A DNA stretch of 64,000 nucleotides from Roseateles noduli (GCA_002205125.1 NIOE01000002.1:372001-436000), one strand, 5' to 3'. Counted from the first letter of the stretch, positions 19,864 to 31,152 are shown. Numbers and translations: made by a program. Notes: generated by a model from the letters alone, not told the origin.

Positions 19864-21072
19864 ATGACCGATCACCTCCACCGCCCGCAGCAGGTCTGCG
19901 TGCTGGGCTCCACCGGATCCATCGGCACCAGCACGCTGGACGTGATCGCGCGCCATCCGGACCGCTACCGCGTCTTCGCCCTGTCGGCGATGAGCCGCGT
20001 CGACGAGCTGGCCGCGCAGTGCGTGCAGTTCCAGCCCCGATTCGCCGTGCTGCCCGATGCGGCGCTGGCCGCCCAACTGCGCGCGAAGCTGCGTGAAGCC
20101 GGTTCGCGCACCGAGGTGCTGGACGGCATGGCCGCGCTCAGCGAGGTCGCCGCGCATCCTGAGGTCGACGCGGTGATGGCCGCGATCGTCGGCGCTGCCG
20201 GCCTGCCGCCGGCGATGGCCGCCGCGCGCGCCGGCAAGCGCCTGCTGCTCGCGAACAAGGAAGCCATCGTGCTCGGCGGCGCGCTGTTCATGCGCGCGGT
20301 CGCCGAGGGCGGCGCGACGCTGCTGCCGGTGGACTCCGAACATTCGGCGATCTTCCAGTGCCTGCCCGAGGACCGCTCGACCTGGTCGCAGCGCATCGAC
20401 CACATCGTGCTGACGGCGTCCGGCGGACCGTTCCGCCAACGCGATCCGGCCTCGCTGGCCGACGTCACGCCCGAGCAGGCCTGCGCCCATCCGAACTGGG
20501 TCATGGGCCGCAAGATCTCGGTCGACTCCGCGACCATGATGAACAAGGCGCTCGAGGTCATCGAGGCACGCTGGCTCTTCGACCTGAAGCCCGAGCAGGT
20601 CAAGGTGCTGATCCACCCGCAGAGCATCGTGCACTCGATGGTCGTCTGCCGCGACCACTCCGTGCTGGCGCAACTGGGCACGCCCGACATGCGCGTGCCC
20701 ATCGCCTACGCGCTGGCCTTCCCCGAACGCATCACCTCCGGCGCCGGCGTGCTGGACCTGCTGAAGACGCCGAGCCTGAGCTTCGAGGAAGCCGACGCCC
20801 ACCGCTTCCCCGGCCTGCACCTGTCCTGGCAGGCGCTGCGCGCGGCCGAAGGCAGCACCGCGGTGCTCAACGCCGCGAACGAGGAGGCGGTCGCCGCCTT
20901 CCTCGATCGCCAGCTGCGTTTCGATCACATCTGCCGTGTCAACCGCGCGGTACTTGAATCCGTGAATCCCGAGGCGGGCGAGATCGACAGCGTCGAGGGC
21001 CTGCTGGCGCTCGACGGACGCGCCCGCCGCCACGCGCGACAGCAGATCGCGGCGCTTGCCGCGGCGGTCTGA
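19864..21072 (+). CDS. dxr: 1-deoxy-D-xylulose 5-phosphate reductoisomerase
   Basis: Second enzyme of the MEP isoprenoid pathway; uses NADPH. The nucleotide-binding GSTGSIG sits at about residues 16-22. [27 protein letters not shown] and SASGGPF-type (TASGGPFR) segments follow. [25 protein letters not shown] carries the metal/substrate residues. The 402-residue length is normal. It feeds the same isoprenoid stream as upstream uppS. Confidence 0.97.
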   Translation: MTDHLHRPQQVCVLGSTGSIGTSTLDVIARHPDRYRVFALSAMSRVDELAAQCVQFQPRFAVLPDAALAAQLRAKLREAGSRTEVLDGMAALSEVAAHPEVDAVMAAIVGAAGLPPAMAAARAGKRLLLANKEAIVLGGALFMRAVAEGGATLLPVDSEHSAIFQCLPEDRSTWSQRIDHIVLTASGGPFRQRDPASLADVTPEQACAHPNWVMGRKISVDSATMMNKALEVIEARWLFDLKPEQVKVLIHPQSIVHSMVVCRDHSVLAQLGTPDMRVPIAYALAFPERITSGAGVLDLLKTPSLSFEEADAHRFPGLHLSWQALRAAEGSTAVLNAANEEAVAAFLDRQLRFDHICRVNRAVLESVNPEAGEIDSVEGLLALDGRARRHARQQIAALAAAV

Positions 21073-21126
21073 TCCTCCGGTCGACGACCGCCGCCCCAGC
21101 CCCAGACCCGATCCAGGACGTCCGCG

Positions 21127-22497
21127 ATGCTTTCCCAAGTCCTCTATTTCCTCGTCACGCTGGGCATCCTCATCGTCATCCATGAGTGGGGCCACTACCG
21201 CGTGGCCCGCGCCTGCGGCGTCAAGGTGCTGCGCTTCTCGGTGGGCTTCGGCCGCGTGCTGCTGCGCCGGCGCAAGTCGCCCGACAGCACCGAGTTCACG
21301 CTCAGCGCGATCCCGCTGGGCGGCTATGTCCGCATGCTCGACGAGAGCGACGGCCCGGTCGCGCCCGAGCAGCAGTCGCAGGCCTTCAACCGCAAGACCT
21401 TGTGGCAGCGCGCCGCGATCGTCGCCGCGGGCCCGGCGGCCAACCTGATCCTGGCGGTGGTGCTGTTCGCCGTCGTCGGCTGGATCGGCCGCGACGAACC
21501 CAAGGCGGTGCTCGGTTCGCCGGTGGCGGGCGGCCTGGCCGAACGCGCCGGCCTGCGCGCCGGCGACTGGGTGCAGGCCTGGTCCCACGACGGCCAGGAG
21601 TGGGAGGACATCCGCTCGATGCCGGACTTCGCCTGGCAGCTCGCGCAGGCCGTGGCGGACAAGCAGCCGCTGCTGATCGGCGTCAGCGACGCGGGCGGCC
21701 ACGGCCGCCGCACGGTGCGCCTGCAGACCGACACGCTGGAGAGTCGCGATTTCGACGAGAAGACGCTGGGCCGGATCGGTCTGGGCGGCGTGTTCGTCGA
21801 GCCGGTGCTGGGCTCGATCACCCCGGGCGAGCCGGCGCAGGCCGCGGGCCTGATGCCGGGGGACCGCGTGCTGCGCGTCAACGACGAGGTCGTGCCCGAC
21901 TTCTCCTGGTTCCTGCAGCGTGTGCGTCGCGCCATCGTCGACGGTCAGGCCGAGCCGCTGCGCGTGGTCGTGCAACGCGGCGGCGAGCAGCTGGAGCGCG
22001 TGATCACGCCGCGCATCGAGATCTACGGCGACCAGCGTGTCGCCCGCATCGGCGCGGGTTTCGAGTCGCGCCCGACGACCGTCAAGGTGCACTACGGTCC
22101 CGTCGAATCGGTGCGGCAAGGCCTGACCCGCACCTGGGAGCTCAGCGCGCTGACGGTGAAGACGCTGGGCCGCATGTTGATCGGTGAAGCCTCGGTAAAG
22201 AACCTCAGCGGACCCCTCACGATCGCCAAGGCGGCGGACCAGTCGGCCAGCCTCGGATTGACCGCGTTCCTGAGCTTCCTCGCCGCCGTCAGCGTGAGCC
22301 TCGGCGTGCTGAACCTGCTGCCGCTGCCGATGCTCGATGGCGGACACCTGATGTATTATCTTTTCGAGGGTTTGAGCGGCCGCCCTGTCTCTGAGTGGTG
22401 GCACAAGCAGCTGCAACGCGCAGGCATTGCCGTCGTGCTGCTGATGATGAGCCTGGCCCTTTTCAACGATCTGACCCGCACGCTGGGTCTGCACTGA
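21127..22497 (+). CDS. rseP: Site-2 protease RseP
   Basis: Inner-membrane zinc metalloprotease that cleaves anti-sigma factors in the envelope stress response. The active site HEWGH is at residues 19-23 in the first transmembrane helix, and the second metal motif LNLLPLPMLDGGHL is near 395-408. Two PDZ-like regions lie between. The 456-residue length is normal. It lies directly upstream of bamA, linking outer-membrane assembly with its stress sensor. Confidence 0.96.
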   Translation: MLSQVLYFLVTLGILIVIHEWGHYRVARACGVKVLRFSVGFGRVLLRRRKSPDSTEFTLSAIPLGGYVRMLDESDGPVAPEQQSQAFNRKTLWQRAAIVAAGPAANLILAVVLFAVVGWIGRDEPKAVLGSPVAGGLAERAGLRAGDWVQAWSHDGQEWEDIRSMPDFAWQLAQAVADKQPLLIGVSDAGGHGRRTVRLQTDTLESRDFDEKTLGRIGLGGVFVEPVLGSITPGEPAQAAGLMPGDRVLRVNDEVVPDFSWFLQRVRRAIVDGQAEPLRVVVQRGGEQLERVITPRIEIYGDQRVARIGAGFESRPTTVKVHYGPVESVRQGLTRTWELSALTVKTLGRMLIGEASVKNLSGPLTIAKAADQSASLGLTAFLSFLAAVSVSLGVLNLLPLPMLDGGHLMYYLFEGLSGRPVSEWWHKQLQRAGIAVVLLMMSLALFNDLTRTLGLH

Positions 22498-22506
22498 AGC
22501 TTCCGC

Positions 22507-24810
22507 ATGCCCCGATTCCTGCCCGACGCCCTGCGCCCCCACGTGATTCAACTGGCGGTGCTGGCCACCGCGCTGCAAGCCGGTTCCGCCTGGGCGGCCG
22601 AACCGTTCGTCCTGAAGGACATCCGCGTCGAGGGCCTGCAACGGACCGACCCGGGCACGGTGTTCGCAGCGCTGCCGTTCCGCATCGGCGACACCTACAA
22701 CGACGAGAAGGGCGCCGCCGCGCTGCGCGCGCTGTTCGCGACCGGCCTGTTCAAGGACGTGCGCATCAACCTCGACACCGATGCCGTCGTCATCGTGATC
22801 GAGGAACGTCCGATCATCGCCAACGTCGGTTTCGTCGGCCTCAAGGAGTTCGACACCGAGGCGCTGACCAAGTCGCTGAAGGACGTCGGCATCGGTGAAG
22901 GCAAGCCTTTCGACAAGGCCCTGGCCGACCGCGCCGAGCAGGAACTGAAGCGGCAATACCTGACCCGTTCGCTGTACGGCGCCGAGGTCACGACCACCAT
23001 CACCCCGATCGAGCGCAACCGCGTCAACGTCAGCTTCTCGGTGACGGAAGGCGAGCCCGCCAAGATCGCGGAGATCCGCATCCTGGGCAACAAGGTCTTC
23101 AGCGAAGGCACGCTGACGGGGCTGCTGGAGCAGACCACCTCCGGCTGGCTGACCTGGTACACCAAGACCGACCGCTACTCGCGCGCCAAGCTGAACGCGG
23201 ACCTGGAAACGATCCGCTCGTACTACCTGAACCGCGGCTACCTCGAGTTCAACGTCGAGTCGACGCAGGTCACGATCTCGCCGGACAAGCAGAGCATCAG
23301 CATCGCGATCACGGTCAACGAAGGCCAGCCGTACACGGTCAACGGCGTGAAGCTCGAAGGCGACTTCATGGGTCGCGACGAGGAGTTCAAGCGCCTGGTC
23401 GCGCTCAAGCCCGGCCAGCCGTACAACGGCGAGGCGGTGGCGCAGACCACGCGCAACTTCCAGGACCTCTACGGCACCTTCGGCTACGCCTTCGCGCGCG
23501 TCGAGAGCCGCCCGGAGATCGACCGCGCGACCGGCCAGGTGACGGTGACACTGGTCGGCGAGCCGCAGCGCCGCGTCTACGTGCGTCGCGTCCTGATCTC
23601 GGGCAACACCCGCACGCGGGACGAAGTGATCCGCCGCGAGTTCCGCCAGTTCGAATCGTCCTGGTACGACGGCGCCCGCATCAAGGCCTCGCGCGACCGC
23701 GTCGAACGCCTGGGCTACTTCAAGGACGTCACGATCGACACGAACGAGGTCCCGGGTTCGCCCGACCAGGTCGACGTGACCCTGACCGTGACCGAGCGTC
23801 CCACCGGCAACATCCAGATCGGCGCCGGGTATTCGAGCGCCAGCAAGCTGTCGCTGTCGGGCTCGATCTCGCAGGAGAACGTGTTCGGTTCCGGCAACTA
23901 CCTGGGCATCCAGGTGAACACCGCCAGCACCGGCCGCGCGCTGGGCGTGACGACCGTGGACCCGTACTTCACCGTCGACGGCGTGTCCCGCGCGATCGAC
24001 GTGTTCTACCGGACCGTCAAGCCGATCAACAACCTGGGCGAGGAATACGAGTTCGCCTCGTACGGCGGCTCGGTCAAGTTCGGCGTGCCGTTCTCCGAGG
24101 ACGACACCGTCTTCTTCGGCGTCGGCTACGAAACCACCCGCATCACCACGCAGACCGGCCTGCCCAACAGCTACTGGCTGTTCCGCAACCAGTTCGGCGC
24201 CTCGGCGGTGTCCATCCCGCTGACCATCGGCTGGAAGAAGGACAACCGCGACTCCGTGATCACGCCGACCGCCGGCGCGATGAAGCGGGTCAACCTGGAA
24301 CTGAGCCCCTTCGGCGACTCGCGCTACACGATCGCCAACGTGCAGTACATGGAGTTCTTCCCGCTGGGCCGCAAGTTCTCGCTGATGGTCAACGGCGAGT
24401 TCGCCTACGGCAAGGGCCTGGGCGGCCGCCCGTATCCGATCTTCAAGAACTTCTACGGCGGCGGCCTGGGTTCGGTGCGGGTCTTCGAACCCGGCACGCT
24501 GGGTCCGGTCGACGTCACCGGCTCGTACACCGGCGGCAACCGCAAGTTCAACCTGAACACCGAGTTCTACGTGCCGGTGCCCGGGTCGGGCAACGACAAG
24601 AGCTTCCGCCTGTTCGCGTTCGTGGACGCGGGCAACGTGTGGGGCCAGGACGAGAAGCTCAGTTTCAGCGAGGTGCGCGCCTCGGCGGGCGCGGGCGTGA
24701 GCTGGCTGTCGCCGATGGGTCCGCTGCGGCTCAGCTACGGCTCGCCGATCCGCAAGAAGCCCACGGATAGAATCGAGCGATTCCAATTCCAGATCGGGAC
24801 ATCATTCTGA
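22507..24810 (+). CDS. bamA: Outer membrane protein assembly factor BamA
   Basis: The Omp85 core of the BAM complex that folds beta-barrel proteins into the outer membrane. A signal peptide ends near residue 30 (SAWA-AEPF). Five POTRA domains follow to about residue 425, then a 16-strand barrel ending in ...FQFQIGTSF with the usual terminal Phe. One oddity: the highly conserved L6-loop VRGF motif reads V657-R658-V659-F660, so Gly is replaced by Val (codon GTC at 24481-24483). The stop overlaps the skp start (ATGA). Confidence 0.96.
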   Translation: MPRFLPDALRPHVIQLAVLATALQAGSAWAAEPFVLKDIRVEGLQRTDPGTVFAALPFRIGDTYNDEKGAAALRALFATGLFKDVRINLDTDAVVIVIEERPIIANVGFVGLKEFDTEALTKSLKDVGIGEGKPFDKALADRAEQELKRQYLTRSLYGAEVTTTITPIERNRVNVSFSVTEGEPAKIAEIRILGNKVFSEGTLTGLLEQTTSGWLTWYTKTDRYSRAKLNADLETIRSYYLNRGYLEFNVESTQVTISPDKQSISIAITVNEGQPYTVNGVKLEGDFMGRDEEFKRLVALKPGQPYNGEAVAQTTRNFQDLYGTFGYAFARVESRPEIDRATGQVTVTLVGEPQRRVYVRRVLISGNTRTRDEVIRREFRQFESSWYDGARIKASRDRVERLGYFKDVTIDTNEVPGSPDQVDVTLTVTERPTGNIQIGAGYSSASKLSLSGSISQENVFGSGNYLGIQVNTASTGRALGVTTVDPYFTVDGVSRAIDVFYRTVKPINNLGEEYEFASYGGSVKFGVPFSEDDTVFFGVGYETTRITTQTGLPNSYWLFRNQFGASAVSIPLTIGWKKDNRDSVITPTAGAMKRVNLELSPFGDSRYTIANVQYMEFFPLGRKFSLMVNGEFAYGKGLGGRPYPIFKNFYGGGLGSVRVFEPGTLGPVDVTGSYTGGNRKFNLNTEFYVPVPGSGNDKSFRLFAFVDAGNVWGQDEKLSFSEVRASAGAGVSWLSPMGPLRLSYGSPIRKKPTDRIERFQFQIGTSF

Positions 24811-25319
24811 TGAAGAGCAAGCTGTCGCAGATCGTCGCGACCGTCCTTCTGGCGGGCGTGGCGACCCTGGGCGCGCAAGCCCAGGAAGTCAAGATCGGCT
24901 ACGTCAACAGCGAGCGGATCCTGCGCGAGACCAATCTGGCCAAGGCGGCGGAAACGAAGCTGCAGGCCGAGTTCAGCCGTCGCGAGAAGGCGCTGGTCGA
25001 CCAGGAGACCAAGCTGCGTGGTGCGGCCGAGAAGCTCGACAAGGACAGCCCCGCGTTGAGCGAGGTCGAACGCAGCCGCCGCCAGCGTGAGCTGATCGAG
25101 CAGGACCGCGACCTGCAGCGCAAGCGCCGCGAGTTCAACGAGGACGTCGCGCAGCGCAAGAATGAAGAGCTCTCTGCCGTGATCGAGCGGGCCAACAAGG
25201 TCATCAAGCAGATCTTCGAGCAGGAGAAGTACGATCTGATCGTTCAGGACGCGATTCATGCCAGCCCCCGCGTGGACATCACGAAGAAGGTGATCGACGC
25301 GCTCAACAATCAGAAGTGA
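24810..25319 (+). CDS. skp: Periplasmic chaperone Skp/OmpH
   Basis: A 169-residue exported protein. The signal peptide ends near residue 24 ([11 protein letters not shown]), followed by two long charged helices with heptad-like spacing (about 45-140) that form the Skp tentacles. It holds unfolded outer-membrane proteins on the way to BamA. The start overlaps the bamA stop by one base. It shows the usual [10 protein letters not shown] opening and a C-terminal [12 protein letters not shown] strand. Confidence 0.94.
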   Translation: MKSKLSQIVATVLLAGVATLGAQAQEVKIGYVNSERILRETNLAKAAETKLQAEFSRREKALVDQETKLRGAAEKLDKDSPALSEVERSRRQRELIEQDRDLQRKRREFNEDVAQRKNEELSAVIERANKVIKQIFEQEKYDLIVQDAIHASPRVDITKKVIDALNNQK

Positions 25320-25329
25320 GAGACCCGCA

Positions 25330-26406
25330 GTGACCGTGAAGCAGGTTCTGGTCTCCGATCTGATCGCCGCCTTGGGCGGCGATCTTGTTGGTGCGTCCGA
25401 GACGGCGATCCGCGCGATCGCGCCGCTGGAGGACGCTGGCGCGGACGCGATCTCCTTCCTCTCCAACCCGAAGTACGAGGCGCAGCTCGCGACGACGCAG
25501 GCCGCCTGCGTGATCGTGTCGCCCAAGCTGGCGGAGGCCGCCACGGCCCGCCGCGGCGCGGAGACGACCGCGTGCTGCATCGTGGCGCCGGATCCCTACC
25601 TTTACTTCGCCCGGCTGACCCAGTGGTGGGCCGCGAACATGCGCAAGCCGCGCGCCATCCCGGCCATCCATCCGACCGCGACGGTCGCGGCGGACGCGGT
25701 GATCGGCGAAGGCGTGGAAGTCGGCCCGCATGCGGTGATCGAATCGGGCGTGGTGCTGGGCGACGGCGTGCGCATCGGCGCGCACACCATCGTCGAGCAG
25801 GACGCCCGCGTGGGTGCGCACACGCGGCTGGCGCCGCATGTGGTGTTCGGCCATGACTGCGTGATCGGCGAGCGCTCGATGCTGCACAGCGGCGTCGTCA
25901 TCGGGGCGGACGGTTTCGGTTTCGCGCCGACCAGGCGTTCTGACGGCACGCCCGGCGTCGAGTGGGTCAAGATCGAGCAGCTCGGCGCGGTGCGCATCGG
26001 CGACGGCGTCGAGATCGGCGCCAACACCTGCGTGGACCGCGGCGCGCTGGGCGACACCGTGATCGCCGACGGCGTGATCATCGACAACCTGGTCCAGATC
26101 GCGCACAACGTGAAGATCGGCAAGGGCACGGCGATCGCCGGCGCCACGGCCATCGCCGGCAGCGCCGAGATCGGCGCCAACTGCATCGTGGCCGGCGCGG
26201 CGCGCATCAACGGCCACATCCGCATCACCGACGGCGTGCAGATCGGGCCGACGGCCAACATCAGCAACAGCATCGACAAGCCCGGCGCCTACGCCGGCAT
26301 GTGGCCCTTCGAGGACGCCGCATCGTGGCAGAAGAACGCCGCCGCCCTGCGCGGGCTCTATGAGCTGCGCCAGCGCGTGCGTGCCCTGGAAAAGAAGACG
26401 ACATGA
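25330..26406 (+). CDS. lpxD: UDP-3-O-acylglucosamine N-acyltransferase LpxD
   Basis: Third step of lipid A synthesis. An N-terminal uridine-binding domain (about 1-110, with [13 protein letters not shown]) precedes a long left-handed beta-helix of hexapeptide repeats ([26 protein letters not shown]). The catalytic His lies in the [10 protein letters not shown] segment. The GTG start at 25330 is 10 bp after skp. The stop overlaps the fabZ start by 4 bp. Confidence 0.96.
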   Translation: MTVKQVLVSDLIAALGGDLVGASETAIRAIAPLEDAGADAISFLSNPKYEAQLATTQAACVIVSPKLAEAATARRGAETTACCIVAPDPYLYFARLTQWWAANMRKPRAIPAIHPTATVAADAVIGEGVEVGPHAVIESGVVLGDGVRIGAHTIVEQDARVGAHTRLAPHVVFGHDCVIGERSMLHSGVVIGADGFGFAPTRRSDGTPGVEWVKIEQLGAVRIGDGVEIGANTCVDRGALGDTVIADGVIIDNLVQIAHNVKIGKGTAIAGATAIAGSAEIGANCIVAGAARINGHIRITDGVQIGPTANISNSIDKPGAYAGMWPFEDAASWQKNAAALRGLYELRQRVRALEKKTT

Positions 26407-26861
26407 CTGAGACGACCCGCATCGACATCCACGGCATCCTCGAGAAGCTGCCGCATCGCTACCCCATCCTGCTGGTCGACCGCGTCCTGGAAGTGGAAAA
26501 GGGCGTGCGCATCCGCGCGATCAAGAACGTCAGCATCAACGAGCCCTTCTTCCAGGGCCACTTCCCGCACCGTCCGGTGATGCCGGGCGTGCTGATCCTG
26601 GAAGCGCTGGCGCAGGCGGCGACGCTGCTGGCGGTCGAGAGCTACGACTTCACGCTGGACGAGAACCACGTCGTGTACTTCGCCGGCATCGACGGCGCGC
26701 GCTTCAAGCGTCCGGTCGAACCGGGCGATCAACTGATCCTCGAGGTCACGCTGGACCGCGCCAAGGCCGGCATCTACAAGTTCGGCGCCAAGGCGCTGGT
26801 CGGCACCGACATCGTGGCCGAAGCCGGCCTGATGTGCACGATGCGCAAGCTCGACTGCTGA
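26403..26861 (+). CDS. fabZ: 3-hydroxyacyl-ACP dehydratase FabZ
   Basis: A hot-dog-fold dehydratase of fatty acid synthesis, 152 residues long. The opening [15 protein letters not shown] and the active-site stretch [23 protein letters not shown] (His and Glu) are complete. It competes with LpxA/LpxD for hydroxyacyl-ACP, hence its place inside the lpx cluster. The start overlaps lpxD (ATGA). Confidence 0.97.
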   Translation: MTETTRIDIHGILEKLPHRYPILLVDRVLEVEKGVRIRAIKNVSINEPFFQGHFPHRPVMPGVLILEALAQAATLLAVESYDFTLDENHVVYFAGIDGARFKRPVEPGDQLILEVTLDRAKAGIYKFGAKALVGTDIVAEAGLMCTMRKLDC

Positions 26862-26883
26862 GCGCCGACGAGCCGAGTCCCGC

Positions 26884-27675
26884 ATGGCCCAGATTCATCC
26901 CACCGCGATCGTCGACCCGAAGGCGCAACTCGACGACACCGTCCAGGTCGGCCCCTACGCGGTGATCGGCCCCGAGGTGCGCATCGGCGCCGGCACGAGG
27001 ATCGGACCGCACACGGTCGTCGAAGGCAAGACCACGATCGGTCGCGACAACGTCATCTTCCAGTTCGCGTCCATCGGCGCGATGCCGCAGGACATGAGCC
27101 ACGGCGGCGAGGTGACGGAGCTGGTCATCGGCGACCGCAACACGATCCGCGAGTTCTGCACCTTCAACACCGGCACGTTCAAGGAGCAGGGCGTCACGCG
27201 CGTCGGTTCCGACAACTGGATCATGGCCTACGTGCACCTGGCGCATGACGTGATCGTCGGCGACCACTGCGTGCTGGCCAACAACGCGACGCTGGCCGGC
27301 CACGTGCATGTCGGCGACTGGGCGACGATAGGCGGCCTGACGGGCGTCCATCAGTTCGTGCACGTCGGCGCGCACGCGATGATCGGTTTCCAGGGCCATG
27401 TGGCGCAGGACGTCGCGCCCTACATGACGGTCGACGGCAACCCGCTGGGCGTGCGCGCGGTCAACCTGACCGGCCTGCGCCGCCGCGGCTTCAGCAACGA
27501 CCGCATCGGCGTGATCCGCCAGCTCCACAAGCTGCTGTTCCGCGACGGCACGACGCTGGAGCAGTCCGTGGCCAACATCGAGGCGCTCAAGCAGGGCCAG
27601 GATGCGGAGTCGATCCGCGACATCCAGCTCATGCTGGATTTCCTGGCAGGCGCCAAGCGCGGCCTGGTCCGCTGA
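26884..27675 (+). CDS. lpxA: UDP-N-acetylglucosamine acyltransferase LpxA
   Basis: First step of lipid A synthesis. The 263-residue protein is built from hexapeptide repeats from [13 protein letters not shown] onward. The catalytic His region is [13 protein letters not shown] and the ruler/acyl-binding zone is [25 protein letters not shown]. A helical C-terminal domain begins near residue 200. Order lpxD-fabZ-lpxA-lpxB is standard. Confidence 0.97.
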   Translation: MAQIHPTAIVDPKAQLDDTVQVGPYAVIGPEVRIGAGTRIGPHTVVEGKTTIGRDNVIFQFASIGAMPQDMSHGGEVTELVIGDRNTIREFCTFNTGTFKEQGVTRVGSDNWIMAYVHLAHDVIVGDHCVLANNATLAGHVHVGDWATIGGLTGVHQFVHVGAHAMIGFQGHVAQDVAPYMTVDGNPLGVRAVNLTGLRRRGFSNDRIGVIRQLHKLLFRDGTTLEQSVANIEALKQGQDAESIRDIQLMLDFLAGAKRGLVR

Positions 27676-27693
27676 CCACCCAGGACGACCGAC

Positions 27694-28839
27694 ATGAGTT
27701 CCACGGATCCTCGACTGGGCCTGGTGGCCGGCGAGGCCTCCGGAGATCTGCTCGCCAGCCTGCTGCTGCAGGGCCTGAAGGCGCGTTGGCCTGAGCTGAG
27801 CTCGGCCGGCATCGGCGGCCCGAAGATGCAGGCGCAGGGCTTCGACGCCTGGTGGCCCAGCCACAAGCTGTCGATCTTCGGCTACTGGGACGCCATCAAG
27901 AACATCCGCGAGCTGCTCGCGATCCGGCGCCAGCTCGGCGATCGCCTGATCGCCGAGCGGCCCTCGGTCTTCGTCGGCGTCGACGCGCCCGACTTCAACT
28001 TCGGCCTGGAACAGCGCCTGCGCGAGGCCGGCATCAAGACGGTCCATTTCGTCTGCCCGTCGATCTGGGCCTGGCGCGCGGAGCGCGTGCAGACGATCAA
28101 GCGCAGCGCGGACCACGTGCTGTGCCTGTTCCCCTTCGAGCCCGCGATCCTGGAGAAGGCGGGCATCCCGTCGACCTACGTCGGCCATCCGCTGGCGGAC
28201 CAGATCCCGTTCGAGCCGCCGCGCGAGGAAGCGCGACGCGACCTGGGCTTCGCGGAGGACGACACGATCGTCGCGATCCTGCCCGGCAGCCGTCGCAGCG
28301 AGCTGGACTACATCGGCGCGCCGCTGCTGGACGCGGCCCGACGCATGCACCAGGCGCGGCCCGCGCTGCGCTTCGTCATCCCGATCGCACCAGGACTGCG
28401 GCCCATGGTCGAGGCGCTGATGGCGCAGCACGGCCAAGGCCTGCCGATGACGCTGCTCGACGGCCGCGCGCAGGACGCGCTGGCCGCCTGCGACCTGACG
28501 CTGGTCGCCAGCGGCACCGCGACGCTGGAAGCGGCGTTGCTGAAGCGGCCGATGGTGATCGCCTACAAGCTGCACTGGTTCAACGCGTGGCGGATGAAGG
28601 GCAAGGCCCTGCTGCCGTGGGTGGGGCTGCCGAACGTGCTCGCGCGCGAGACGCTGGTGCCCGAATGCCTGCAGGACGAGTGCACCGGCGAGCGCATCGC
28701 CCGCGAGGGCCTGGCCTGGCTGGACGACGCCCCGCGTCGGGAGCGCTTGCGCGAGCGTTTCCTGGAGATCCACCAACAGTTGCGCTGCAACACCGCGCAA
28801 AGGGCTGGCGATGCGATCGCGAAAATCCTCGGCGCCTGA
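27694..28839 (+). CDS. lpxB: Lipid A disaccharide synthase LpxB
   Basis: A GT19 glycosyltransferase that joins UDP-diacylglucosamine to lipid X. It opens [17 protein letters not shown] and carries [42 protein letters not shown] and [10 protein letters not shown](D)-type motifs. It is 381 residues long. Its last 29 bases overlap rnhB in another frame. Confidence 0.97.
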   Translation: MSSTDPRLGLVAGEASGDLLASLLLQGLKARWPELSSAGIGGPKMQAQGFDAWWPSHKLSIFGYWDAIKNIRELLAIRRQLGDRLIAERPSVFVGVDAPDFNFGLEQRLREAGIKTVHFVCPSIWAWRAERVQTIKRSADHVLCLFPFEPAILEKAGIPSTYVGHPLADQIPFEPPREEARRDLGFAEDDTIVAILPGSRRSELDYIGAPLLDAARRMHQARPALRFVIPIAPGLRPMVEALMAQHGQGLPMTLLDGRAQDALAACDLTLVASGTATLEAALLKRPMVIAYKLHWFNAWRMKGKALLPWVGLPNVLARETLVPECLQDECTGERIAREGLAWLDDAPRRERLRERFLEIHQQLRCNTAQRAGDAIAKILGA

Positions 28840-29455
28840 GCTTCCGACGCAACTGGGCCTCGAATGGGTCCGCGAGGGCTTGCTGTGCGGCGTGGACGAA
28901 GCGGGTCGAGGTCCGCTCGCGGGGCCGGTGGTCGCGGCGGCGGTGATCCTCGACGACCAGCACCCGATCAAGGGGCTGAACGATTCCAAGGTGCTCAGCG
29001 AGAAGAAGCGCGAGCAGCTCTTCGACGAGATCCGCGCCAAGGCGCTGTGCTTCTGCATCGCGGAAGCGACGGTCGAGGAGATCGACCGCATCAACATCCT
29101 GCAGGCGACGATGCTGGCCATGCGCCGCGCGGTCGAGGGCCTGCGGCTCAAGCCCGCGCACGTGCAGGTCGACGGCAACCGGCTGCCGGTGCTGCGCATC
29201 CCGGCCGAGGCCATCGTCAAGGGCGATGCGCTGGTGCCGGCGATCTCGGCCGCGTCCATCCTGGCCAAGGTGCACCGCGACCGCTTCTGCCTGCAGATGC
29301 ACGAGCAGCATCCGGAATACGGCTTCGACAGCCACAAGGGCTACGGCACGCGCGAGCACCTGGACGCGCTGCGCGTGCACGGCGCGACCGTGTGGCACCG
29401 GCAGAGCTTCGCGCCGGTGCGAACGCTGGAAATTTCTGAAGAACGCATCGCATGA
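28811..29455 (+). CDS. rnhB: Ribonuclease HII
   Basis: Removes ribonucleotides from DNA. The active-site opening [34 protein letters not shown] and the late [20 protein letters not shown] are present, giving the DEDD metal residues. It is 214 residues long. The start lies inside the lpxB end, and the stop overlaps the next start (ATGA), so it is tightly coupled on both sides. Confidence 0.96.
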   Translation: MRSRKSSAPELPTQLGLEWVREGLLCGVDEAGRGPLAGPVVAAAVILDDQHPIKGLNDSKVLSEKKREQLFDEIRAKALCFCIAEATVEEIDRINILQATMLAMRRAVEGLRLKPAHVQVDGNRLPVLRIPAEAIVKGDALVPAISAASILAKVHRDRFCLQMHEQHPEYGFDSHKGYGTREHLDALRVHGATVWHRQSFAPVRTLEISEERIA

Positions 29456-30225
29456 GCTGGCAGTCCATCACCGCGCGTGACAACCCCAACCTGCAGCGCC
29501 TGCGCAAGCTGGCGCAAGACGGCGGCGCCTATCGCAAGCTGGGCGGCGTCTGGCTGGAGGGCGATCACCTGGTCCGTGCGGCGGTGCAGCGCGGCGTCAA
29601 GCCGTCGCTCGCGCTGATCACGGACGTGGCCGCGGCGGACGAGGCGCTGCATGCGCTCGCCGATGTGGCGCCCAAGGTGCTGGTCGTGTCGCCGGAGCTG
29701 TTCAAGACGGTCTCGGGCCTGGAGTCGCCGGCGCAGATCGGTTTCGAGCTGCCGCTGCCGGCTCAGCCGCGCATCGAGGCGAAGGCCGATTCCATCGTGC
29801 TGGACCGCCTGCAGGACGCGGGCAACGTCGGCACGATCCTGCGCAGCGCTGGCGCGCTGGGATTCCGTCAGGTGCTGGCCTTGAAGGGCACGGCGGCGCT
29901 GTGGTCGCCGAAGGTGCTGCGTGCCGGCATGGGCGCGCACTTCGGTCTGAACCTGGTGGAAGGCCTGAGCGTCGAGGACCTCGACGCGCTGAAGGTCCCG
30001 CTGCTGGCGACGAGCTCGCACGCGGACGCGCTGCTGCACGAAGCCGATCTCCCGAACCCCTGCGCCTGGGTCATGGGCCACGAAGGGCAGGGCGTCGCGG
30101 AGGCGCTGATGCAGCGCTGCGCGCTGCGCGTCGGCATTCCGCAGCCGGGCGGCGAAGAGTCGCTTAACGTGGCGAGCGCGGCGTCGATCTGCCTCTACGA
30201 GTCGGCGCGACGCAGGCTGGTCTGA
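29452..30225 (+). CDS. TrmH/SpoU-family RNA 2'-O-methyltransferase
   Basis: A 257-residue SPOUT methyltransferase with an N-terminal RNA-binding region ([14 protein letters not shown]...LEGDHLVRA) and a C-terminal knot domain. SpoU motifs are [32 protein letters not shown] and [22 protein letters not shown]. The family modifies rRNA or tRNA riboses; the exact target cannot be assigned. It is the last gene of the long plus-strand cluster. Confidence 0.92.
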   Translation: MSWQSITARDNPNLQRLRKLAQDGGAYRKLGGVWLEGDHLVRAAVQRGVKPSLALITDVAAADEALHALADVAPKVLVVSPELFKTVSGLESPAQIGFELPLPAQPRIEAKADSIVLDRLQDAGNVGTILRSAGALGFRQVLALKGTAALWSPKVLRAGMGAHFGLNLVEGLSVEDLDALKVPLLATSSHADALLHEADLPNPCAWVMGHEGQGVAEALMQRCALRVGIPQPGGEESLNVASAASICLYESARRRLV

Positions 30226-30261
30226 GTGGATGTTTGACGCGCTCAGTGCATCAGCCCCGAT

Positions 30262-31152
30262 TCACTTTGCCATCGCAAGCGCCGCGACGCCCAGCGCGAT
30301 GAACACCGCGCCCGCGATGCGCCATCCCCGCTCGCCTTCACCGAGCAACTGTCCGCCGATCAACGCGGCGAACAGCATCGACAGCTCCCGCGCCGGCGCG
30401 ACTCGCGACAGCGGCGCCAGCTTCATCGCGTAGAGCACCAGGATGTAGGCGGTCGGCGCACCGACGCTGATCACGAGCGCATGCTTCCATTGCCGGCGCA
30501 GCGCGGGCATGAACCCCGCGCGATCGCGCAGCACCGCCGGCAGGATCACCGGCAGCCGCAGCGCGTTGCACAGGTATTCGTAGAGGATCGGCGACAGCGC
30601 CAGCACTTTCACCGCGTAGCCGTCGATGACGCTGTAGGTCGCGATCGTAGCGCCGGTCACCGCGCCCCAGGCGATGCCCAGCTTGCGCTTGCGATGCACC
30701 TCGGGATCGTGGCTCGCGCCTTTGGCGAAGAACGTCGGCCCCGCCGCCATCAGCAGGATGCCGCCCACCACGCCAGCGAGGCCCAGCGCGCCGCCGAGTC
30801 CGAGGTGCTCGCCCAGCAGCACGACGGCCACCAGCGACGACAGCAGCGGTCCGCTGCCGCGCGCGACGGGATAGACCACCGTCATGTCCGCGGCGCGGTA
30901 GCCGGCGAGCAGGGCGTTGAAGTAGGCCAGGTGGACGATCGCGCTGGCGATCACGGCGGTCCAGGCCTGCCAGCCCCAGTCGGGCAGTTCGTCGAAGCCG
31001 GCGATGAGCGCGACGGGCAGCCACAGCAGGCTGATGCCCAGCGCGGTCATGCAGGAGAAGTGATGGTTGCCCTGGGCCTTCTTGGCGGCGAAGTTCCACA
31101 GCGCGTGGATCAGCGCGGCCGCGACGACCAGGGCGAGCGCGCTCGCCGGCAT
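30262..31152 (-). CDS. EamA/DMT-family transporter
   Basis: A 296-residue protein with about ten hydrophobic helices and two EamA repeats, typical of drug/metabolite exporters. The substrate is unknown. Its start is 15 bp downstream of ppsR on the same strand, so they probably share a transcript. It converges on the methyltransferase gene. Confidence 0.88.
   Translation of the reverse strand: MPASALALVVAAALIHALWNFAAKKAQGNHHFSCMTALGISLLWLPVALIAGFDELPDWGWQAWTAVIASAIVHLAYFNALLAGYRAADMTVVYPVARGSGPLLSSLVAVVLLGEHLGLGGALGLAGVVGGILLMAAGPTFFAKGASHDPEVHRKRKLGIAWGAVTGATIATYSVIDGYAVKVLALSPILYEYLCNALRLPVILPAVLRDRAGFMPALRRQWKHALVISVGAPTAYILVLYAMKLAPLSRVAPARELSMLFAALIGGQLLGEGERGWRIAGAVFIALGVAALAMAK

Noticed and set aside
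19720-24786. Very long open frame (about 1690 codons) on the minus strand opposite cdsA-bamA
   Set aside because: It mirrors the codon pattern of well-identified plus-strand genes in GC-rich DNA, has low-complexity Arg/His/Ala/Leu content and no family motif; it is a shadow frame.
30226-30261. Terminator between the methyltransferase and EamA genes
   Set aside because: The 36-bp convergent gap shows no stable hairpin or U-tract on either strand.
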